Under the pieces are notes generated by a model, which worked only from the letters and a program-made list of their open reading frames with translations, searched no databases and had not been told where the DNA came from. Both the position numbers and the translations under genes were made by a program. DNA of 41,979 bases, from positions 1-41,979 of the forward strand of contig DASQHO010000027.1 of the NCBI GenBank assembly GCA_035632055.1, written 5' to 3'. Of the stretch, positions 33,647 through 41,979 are shown piece after piece. Source of the stretch: REEB95 sp035632055. Its GTDB lineage: Bacteria; Pseudomonadota; Alphaproteobacteria; ATCC43930; CGMCC-115725. Numbering within the stretch: position 1 is the stretch's first letter; each line of letters begins with the position of its first letter.

Positions 33647-33892
33647 TTAAATCGCGCCACGAGCCTTCAGGAAAGTCGAAAGCTCACGGTAAAGCGCAAA
33701 CGCGACAACTGGATTCAAAGCCAGCGGCCCGAGTTTTTCTTTTTCCGTCGCAAAAGCTGCGACAAAAAGATCAGGGAGTCCGGGTCGGCCGCAAAAGCTC
33801 ACAACCTCGCCGTACCGCCGGAAAGCGTCGGCGGACTGCTCCTCGGTGAAGGCGGGGAAATGCTCCTGAAAAAGTGTCTCTCGGGTTCCCAT
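33647..33892 (-). CDS. Hypothetical protein (81 aa, transposon passenger)
   Basis: An 81-residue soluble protein beginning MGTRETLFQEHFPAFTEEQS, with AFRRYGEVVSFCGRPGLPDL in the middle. AGGAG lies 7 nt before the ATG, a strong translation signal. No signal peptide, membrane helix or known domain is recognised. It lies between the transposase and the repeat peptide on the same strand. The 141 nt between it and the repeat-peptide ATG (33506-33646) hold no convincing gene. Confidence 0.62.
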   Translation of the reverse strand: MGTRETLFQEHFPAFTEEQSADAFRRYGEVVSFCGRPGLPDLFVAAFATEKEKLGPLALNPVVAFALYRELSTFLKARGAI

Positions 33893-33932
33893 ACCATCGC
33901 TCCTGTGTTGGCTGCATCAACCGGGAATGCGA

Positions 33933-33964
33933 GAGAGAGGCGCGGTTGCCGCCGCGCCTCTCTC
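33933..33964. terminator. Perfect 13-bp hairpin inside the transposon
   Basis: GAGAGAGGCGCGG (33933-33945) pairs fully with 33952-33964 around a 6-nt loop. It lies between the transposase stop and the 81-aa gene start. It has no T-tract on either strand, so it may attenuate or insulate transcription or be a structured RNA element; termination is an inference. Confidence 0.45.
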
Positions 33965-34015
33965 ACCTACTTGCGCCGTCGCGGATGGCGATATTCGTAC
34001 CAGCCGAGCTTCGGG

Positions 34016-34954
34016 CTATTGAGCAATTGTTTCGTAGGTCAGCCGCTTGCCCTTGACACCACGAAGCGCAATTTCAGCGCGTTCCTGATCGCCAATGCCA
34101 AGCCGCTCGCGGGTGTTCTGCCGGAAATCAAACTCGGCGGTGTACCTGTGAAGGTGCTGGCTACCCACGTTCTGATAGACGCCGAACATGCCGCGCTTGA
34201 ACACGCTGAAATAGCCTTCGAGCGTGTTGACATGGACCGTTCCGGTTTCGCCCTTGCGGGCGTATTCGCGTTTCGAGTGATCGACGCTTTCATGCTTGGC
34301 GACCGAAATCGAGGCGACCGACTTGTAGTATTGCGCGCCGTCCGTATGCAGCGTGCTGTCGGGGTGAACGTGCTTATGGACGTGCGGCGCAATGCTGCCA
34401 AAGCTCGGCGGCGCGTCCAGAACCTCGCTCCGCAATTTGCCGCCGCGTTCCACAAGACCAAGAATGGCGATCTTGTGCTGATAGCCTGGACGCTTCCGGG
34501 TGCGCGGCGATTTAGTCAGGAACGCTTCGTCGGCCTCGACGATCTTCCCTGCCCCGCCAATCGGTCCAGAGTTCACGTCCGGTGCCATTGCAAGCCGAAT
34601 ACGGTGCGTCAGGTGCCACGCCGTTTTCATGCTGCATTGAAGCATCCGCTGGACCTGTCGCGTGCTGACGCCCTTCTTCGAGCAGCACATCAGGTGAATG
34701 ACCTGAAGCCACAGGCGCAGCGGCAGGTGACTATCCTCGAAAATCGTCCCCATACGCACGGTAAAGGGCTTGCGGCAGCCGTAGCACTTGTAAAGCCCCG
34801 CCCGCGTCGTCTTACCGGCCAGCTTGCCGATCTTGTCGCCCGTCGTGCCGCAATGCGGGCATACAGGCCCTTGCGGCCACAGATGCGCCTCGACGTACTC
34901 GAAGGCAGCGGTTTCATCCTGAAAGTGCGGGGCGGAAAGAACGGACTTGGCCAT
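34016..34954 (-). CDS. IS1595-family transposase
   Basis: A 312-residue transposase. The N-terminal zinc ribbon has C32/C35 (CPHC) and C57/C60 (CYGC). A helix-turn-helix-like segment follows (KKGVSTRQVQRMLQCSMKTA). The ISXO2-like catalytic domain has D142/E143 in VEADEAF, D205 in LHTDGAQYY and N243/E246 in VNTLEGYFSVFKRG, fitting the DDN/E arrangement of this family. AGGAG precedes the ATG. Length and key residues look intact, so the protein is probably active. Confidence 0.95.
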   Translation of the reverse strand: MAKSVLSAPHFQDETAAFEYVEAHLWPQGPVCPHCGTTGDKIGKLAGKTTRAGLYKCYGCRKPFTVRMGTIFEDSHLPLRLWLQVIHLMCCSKKGVSTRQVQRMLQCSMKTAWHLTHRIRLAMAPDVNSGPIGGAGKIVEADEAFLTKSPRTRKRPGYQHKIAILGLVERGGKLRSEVLDAPPSFGSIAPHVHKHVHPDSTLHTDGAQYYKSVASISVAKHESVDHSKREYARKGETGTVHVNTLEGYFSVFKRGMFGVYQNVGSQHLHRYTAEFDFRQNTRERLGIGDQERAEIALRGVKGKRLTYETIAQ

Positions 34955-34988
34955 GGCTCAATCTCCTATGGCCAAAACACTAAATCAG

Positions 34989-35018
34989 GTGGCTTGGTAT
35001 GTCAAGTGTAACGTCGCG
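34989..35018 (-). repeat. Right terminal inverted repeat of the IS1595-family element
   Basis: Thirty bases, on the minus strand beginning CGCGACGTTACACTTGACAT. It matches the left repeat at 26 of 30 positions and directly adjoins the right AATATCAG copy. Confidence 0.92.
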
Positions 35019-35026
35019 AATATCAG
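35019..35026. repeat. Target site duplication, right copy (AATATCAG)
   Basis: Identical to 32209-32216. Joining the two flanks at one copy restores a continuous intergenic region between the MBL gene and mazG. Confidence 0.9.
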
Positions 35027-35062
35027 GTTCGCTTTTCGGGACAGGCGCTTAGACCGCGGTGC

Positions 35063-35833
35063 CTATACCTCAATGACCATGCCGTCGTAACCCGGCTCGA
35101 CACCGGTCGGCAGCATACGGCGCAGCGTTTCATAGTTGAGCGATTCGTCCATGTGCGTCAGCACGGCGCGCCGGGGCCTCACCCGGTCGATCCACGCGAG
35201 CGTCCGGTCGACGTGGCTGTGGGTCACGTGCGGCTCCGGCCGGATGCAATCGACCAGCCAGGTATCGATCCCCGCCAAGGCCTGGAATGCCGAATCGTCC
35301 AGCGCGATGACGTCGGTCGAATACGCGAAACGGCCGAACCGGAAACCCAGCGTCTGCGAGAAGCCGTGATCCTGGGTGAACGGCGTCACCGCGATGCCGG
35401 CAGCGATAAACGGACCATCGATCGGACGGCGTTCCAGCACAGGTTTGTAGTAATGGCCCTCGCGGCCGGGCCTAAGGGGCGTGAACACGTAAGCGAAACG
35501 GCGCTCGATATCGGCCAGCGTCGCCGGCGTGGCGTAAGTCGGGATTGCCGCCTTGACGATGCGGTTGACGCCGCGCAGGTCGTCGATGCCGTGCAAATGG
35601 TCGGCATGCGCGTGGGTGAACAGCACGGCGTCTATGCGTCCGACACCGGCATCGAGCAGTTGCTCGCGCAGATCCGGCGAGGTGTCGACCAGGATCGTGC
35701 CGCCGTTGTCTTGGACCAAAATCGAGACCCGGCGGCGGCGGTTCTTCGGATTGGCCGGATCGCATGCACCCCAATCGCCGCCGACCCGCGGCACGCCCCA
35801 CGACGGGCCGCAGCCCAGGATGATGACTTTCAC
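35063..35833 (-). CDS. MBL-fold hydrolase, PhnP/phosphoribosyl cyclic phosphodiesterase-like
   Basis: A 256-residue metallo-beta-lactamase fold protein. It begins MKVIILGCGPSWGVPRVGGD, then shows NPKNRRRRVSILVQDNGGTI, the metal motif THAHADHLHGIDDLRGVN, and a late conserved histidine in VTHSHVDRTLAWIDRV and LTHMDESLNYE. These features match the PhnP/ElaC-like phosphodiesterase group next to tatD in many alphaproteobacteria. The likely substrate is a cyclic or diester phosphate. It is 12 nt downstream of tatD; the transposon now lies between it and mazG. Confidence 0.9.
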   Translation of the reverse strand: MKVIILGCGPSWGVPRVGGDWGACDPANPKNRRRRVSILVQDNGGTILVDTSPDLREQLLDAGVGRIDAVLFTHAHADHLHGIDDLRGVNRIVKAAIPTYATPATLADIERRFAYVFTPLRPGREGHYYKPVLERRPIDGPFIAAGIAVTPFTQDHGFSQTLGFRFGRFAYSTDVIALDDSAFQALAGIDTWLVDCIRPEPHVTHSHVDRTLAWIDRVRPRRAVLTHMDESLNYETLRRMLPTGVEPGYDGMVIEV

Positions 35834-35845
35834 GGCAGACCGTCC

Positions 35846-36634
35846 TTACGCGGCCGGCCGCGACGCGGCGGGCGGTTTGGCCTTGGCGAACAGACGGAAG
35901 AAATTCTCACTCGTCCGTTGCGCGAATTCATCGTGCGCCACGCCCTTGAGCGCGGCGACGAAATTCGCGGTGTGGACGATGAACGCCGGCTCGTTGGTTT
36001 TGCCGCGCAACGGCACCGGCGCAAGATACGGCGCGTCAGTCTCGATCAGCAGCCGGTCGAGCGGCAGATCGCGGACGACGCCGCGCAGCGCGTCGGCGTT
36101 CTTAAAGGTGACGATGCCGGACAGCGATATGTAGAGGCCAAGCGCAAGGGCACGCTCCGCCAGCATTCGGCCGGTCGAAAAACAGTGAATGACGCCCGAT
36201 GCAACTCCCTCTTCCTCGAGCACCGCGACGGTTTCGGCGTCGGCGCCGCGCGAATGTACGATCAACGGGACGCCGGCGGCGCGGGCCGCACGCGCGTGGT
36301 GACGGAAAGCGGCGATCTGCGCGTCGCGCGGGCTGTGGTCGTAGTGGAAATCGAGGCCACTTTCGCCGATGCCGATTACCTTGGGATGGCTGGCGTATGT
36401 CACCAGGCTCCCGACGTCGCCCCCCTCCTCCGTCGCCGCCTCGTGCGGATGGATGCCGACCGAGCACCAAATGTCGGGATCGCTTTCGGCGATGGCGCGC
36501 ACCGTCGGAAATTCGCTCAATTTGGTCGAGATGGTAAGCAGCGTACGAACGCCGGCACGACGGGCGCGAGCGATGATCGCCTCACGATCCTCGGGACGCG
36601 CGAAATCGAGATGGCAATGACTGTCGACGAGCAT
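35846..36634 (-). CDS. tatD: TatD-family metal-dependent DNase
   Basis: A 262-residue TIM-barrel hydrolase. Metal-binding residues appear in MLVDSHCHLDF, GESGLDFHYD (Glu), PLIVHSRGADA (His), GVIHCFSTG (His) and LIETDAPYLAPVPLRGKTNE (Asp). Family members have 3'-exonuclease activity in DNA repair and stress. The start at 36634 gives the standard length; an in-frame ATG at 36694 would add 20 residues and overlap the upstream kinase gene. The gene is followed by the MBL gene in the usual order. Confidence 0.94.
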   Translation of the reverse strand: MLVDSHCHLDFARPEDREAIIARARRAGVRTLLTISTKLSEFPTVRAIAESDPDIWCSVGIHPHEAATEEGGDVGSLVTYASHPKVIGIGESGLDFHYDHSPRDAQIAAFRHHARAARAAGVPLIVHSRGADAETVAVLEEEGVASGVIHCFSTGRMLAERALALGLYISLSGIVTFKNADALRGVVRDLPLDRLLIETDAPYLAPVPLRGKTNEPAFIVHTANFVAALKGVAHDEFAQRTSENFFRLFAKAKPPAASRPAA

Positions 36635-36668
36635 GGCGGCGGATAGAAAGCCCGCCGTCGGCGGCACG

Positions 36669-38360
36669 TCAAGCGTAGCGAAGGGCTCCGTCACGCGGTG
36701 TTTCGACGTCGTGCGTCATTACCCGGGTGATCATCGCCGCGAGCTTCTCGAGATGATACGGCTTGTCGAGGGTGACGAAGCCCGGCTCGGTGCGCCGCTG
36801 GATCAGCTCGGCGTAGCCGGTTGCCAGGATAACCGGCAACTCGGGCCGAAGTTGGCGAATGCGCCGCCCGAGTTCGATACCGCTCATTCCCGGCATGACC
36901 TGGTCGGTGATGACGAGGTCGATCCGGGGGTCGTTGCGGAGTATTTCGAGCGCGCCGCCACACGACGTCGCGAGGATGGCGCTGTGTCCAAGGTGCTCGA
37001 GCATGGACACGGTGCTCTCTGCGACCAGAGAATCGTCGTCGACAACCAGGATGCGGTGGACTTGTGTCGGCGCAGTTTGCGGTTTCTCCATCGCGGGCGT
37101 CACGGCGTCAGCGGCGGCGGCCTTGTTGGCGACGGGCAGCCAAAGGTCGACGGTCGTGCCTCGCTTCACCTGGCTTGTGATCCGCGCGACGCCACCAGAT
37201 TGCGCCGCCAGCCCATACACCATCGACAATCCAAGACCCGTGCCTTTGCCGGTTTCCTTGGTTGTGAAGAACGGCTCAGGCGCACGCGCCAGCGTGGCCT
37301 CATCCATGCCCGCGCCATTATCGGAAACAGACACGCAGACATAACGGCCGGCAGCTAAATCCTGCGCCGTGCCGGTTTTTGCCATTTCGTTGCGGGCGGT
37401 GATGGTCAAGAGCCCGCCCTGCGGCATCGCATCGCGCGCGTTGAGCGAAAGGTTGAGTACGGCTAGCTCGAATTGATTCGGGTCGACGCAAACCGCCGGC
37501 AGCGCCTCGGCGAAGTCGAGGCGGATCTCGATGGTCGAGCCGAGTGAGCGGCGCAACATGTCGACCATGCCGTCAATGACGCGTGGGACCTCGACCGCTT
37601 CGGGTCGCAGCTCCTGCCGACGGGCGAACGCCAGCATCCGCTGCGTCAGGTTGGCGCCGCGCTCTGCCGCCTGAATGGCGCTGTCGACGAAACGTTCCAA
37701 TTTGGGATCGGCCGGCAGGCATTTGCTGCGCAGGATATCGAGATTGCCCAGGATCGCCATGAGGAGATTGTTGAAGTCGTGTGCCAAGCCGCCGGTGAGC
37801 TGGCCGAGGCTTTCGAGTTTCTGCATCTGGTGTACCTGCGCGAGCGCCATCTCGCGCTCGCGCGTACGTTCATCGACCCGCCTTTCGAGGTCCGCGTTCG
37901 TTTGCTCGAGCTCGGCCGTGCGCTCGGCGACGCGCCGTTCAAGCTCGGCATTGAGCTTCTCGAGCTGTCGCGTCTTGCGATAGAGCTCGATGAAGACCCG
38001 GATCTTGGCCCGCAGCAACTCCGGCACGACCGGCACCGGCACATAGTCAACGGCGCCATATTCGTATCCCTTGATGCGATCGAGATCGGTCAGCGCGACC
38101 GCCGAAATGAAGATGATCGCGGTCGCCTGATAGCGCGGATGAGCGCGGATCATGGCGGCAAGCTCGTAGCCGTCCAAATCCGGCATGCAGACGTCGATGA
38201 GAATGACCGCGACGTCGTGCTTGAGAAGGAATTGCAGCGCCTCGTTGGCGGAATTGGTCTTGACGAGAGTTTCGCCCAGATCCTTGAGGATTGCCTCGTA
38301 GCTGAGCAGCTTGGCCGGCTGATCGTCGACCAGCAGAATGTTGACCGGATCGTTGACCAT
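36669..38360 (-). CDS. Hybrid histidine kinase (REC-coiled coil-HisKA-HATPase-REC)
   Basis: A 563-residue cytoplasmic two-component protein. The N-terminal REC domain has DDQ at 16-18 and the Asp acceptor in LIDVCMPDLDGYEL. A heptad-like coiled coil covers about 125-175. The phosphoacceptor H is near residue 194 in TGGLAHDFNNLLMAIL. The ATPase domain has LNLSLNARDAM, VSDNGAGMDE and GKGTGLGLSMVYG. The C-terminal REC domain has VVDDDSLV and LVITDQVMPGMSG. No membrane or sensory domain is present, so input probably comes by phosphotransfer from the kinase encoded 15 nt upstream. The signal is unknown. Confidence 0.92.
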   Translation of the reverse strand: MVNDPVNILLVDDQPAKLLSYEAILKDLGETLVKTNSANEALQFLLKHDVAVILIDVCMPDLDGYELAAMIRAHPRYQATAIIFISAVALTDLDRIKGYEYGAVDYVPVPVVPELLRAKIRVFIELYRKTRQLEKLNAELERRVAERTAELEQTNADLERRVDERTREREMALAQVHQMQKLESLGQLTGGLAHDFNNLLMAILGNLDILRSKCLPADPKLERFVDSAIQAAERGANLTQRMLAFARRQELRPEAVEVPRVIDGMVDMLRRSLGSTIEIRLDFAEALPAVCVDPNQFELAVLNLSLNARDAMPQGGLLTITARNEMAKTGTAQDLAAGRYVCVSVSDNGAGMDEATLARAPEPFFTTKETGKGTGLGLSMVYGLAAQSGGVARITSQVKRGTTVDLWLPVANKAAAADAVTPAMEKPQTAPTQVHRILVVDDDSLVAESTVSMLEHLGHSAILATSCGGALEILRNDPRIDLVITDQVMPGMSGIELGRRIRQLRPELPVILATGYAELIQRRTEPGFVTLDKPYHLEKLAAMITRVMTHDVETPRDGALRYA

Positions 38361-38375
38361 CGAGTGTCAGCCGTC

Positions 38376-41979
<3,604 letters not shown>

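Larger units (their letters stand above)
32217..35018 (-). mobile_element. IS1595-family transposon with passenger genes (2802 bp)
   Basis: The element is bounded by 30-bp imperfect terminal inverted repeats (26/30 identical) and an 8-bp target duplication. It encodes an IS1595-type transposase near the right end plus four passenger genes: DUF3800 on the plus strand, and a 58-aa protein, an exported repeat peptide and an 81-aa protein on the minus strand. Simple IS1595-family elements are about 0.9-1.2 kb; only a minority (for example the ISNha5 group) carry extra genes. Intact ends, perfect duplication and an intact transposase point to recent insertion. It lies between the MBL phosphodiesterase gene and mazG, which are same-strand neighbours and were probably adjacent before. 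Confidence 0.92.

Noticed and set aside
33505..33849. A plus-strand frame (MTKRIPLSRSIATAAFWKWF...) inside the transposon
   Set aside because: It lacks a ribosome site, turns into Arg/Lys/Gln-rich sequence and is antisense to the 81-aa gene, which has a strong AGGAG site.
33985..35018. A minimal IS of about 1 kb ending near 33985, where GATATTCG resembles the sequence next to the right end
   Set aside because: Only about 8 bases match and there is no target duplication, whereas the ends at 32217 and 35018 match at 26/30 and have an exact 8-bp duplication.
36635..36694. A 20-residue N-terminal extension of TatD
   Set aside because: It would overlap the upstream kinase gene; the metal-binding start MLVDSHCHLD at 36634 gives the normal family length.

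Overview
The window is GC-rich chromosomal DNA from an alphaproteobacterium. The evidence is the gene order dusB-ntrB-ntrC-ntrY-ntrX, then a D-amino-acid aminotransferase gene, a HAD gene, hfq and hflX; a fused ispDF; and a mitochondrial-type complex I accessory subunit (NDUFS4 family). Hyphomicrobiales or a related order fits best, but the sequence alone does not fix the genus.

Layout: (1) 1-5.3 kb: a coxG-coxS-coxL molybdenum hydroxylase cluster on the minus strand (coxL runs off the left edge), a CitMHS-type antiporter with a coupled DUF192 exported protein, and a GT1 glycosyltransferase. (2) 5.3-8.1 kb, all minus strand: an O-methyltransferase, two tandemly duplicated 59-residue exported peptides, and a cytochrome c / TetR / GT1 operon. 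(3) 8.2-11 kb: tRNA-Pro(TGG), an NDUFS4-like gene, tRNA-Arg(TCT) and a stand-alone molybdenum hydroxylase large subunit. (4) 11-16 kb: two MFS transporters, a GT28 (MGDG-synthase-like) glycosyltransferase and a TetR regulator with two palindromes in its divergent promoter. (5) 16-19.4 kb: a minus-strand operon MFS-ispDF-pgpA-pncC. (6) 19.6-31.1 kb: the plus-strand nitrogen-control block, ending in hfq, hflX and a beta-hydroxyacid dehydrogenase. (7) 31.2-42 kb, minus strand: a giant HAMP-array hybrid kinase, a REC-kinase-REC protein, TatD, an MBL-fold phosphodiesterase and mazG. An inserted transposon separates mazG from the MBL gene.

The most informative structure is that transposon. It has 30-bp imperfect terminal inverted repeats (26/30 identical) at 32217-32246 and 34989-35018, flanked by an 8-bp direct repeat (AATATCAG). 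This makes a 2802-bp IS1595-family element. Besides its transposase it carries four passenger genes: a DUF3800 protein, a 58-residue basic protein, an exported peptide with three 21-residue repeats, and an 81-residue protein. The adjacent mazG has an in-frame TGA followed by 41 still-recognisable MazG codons, which may reflect loss of its upstream transcription after the insertion.

The second notable locus is the pair of 59-residue exported peptides at 6710-7304. They share leader, 5' leader region, downstream hairpin and the C-terminal motifs TGPYD and PTVG. I do not recognise the family.
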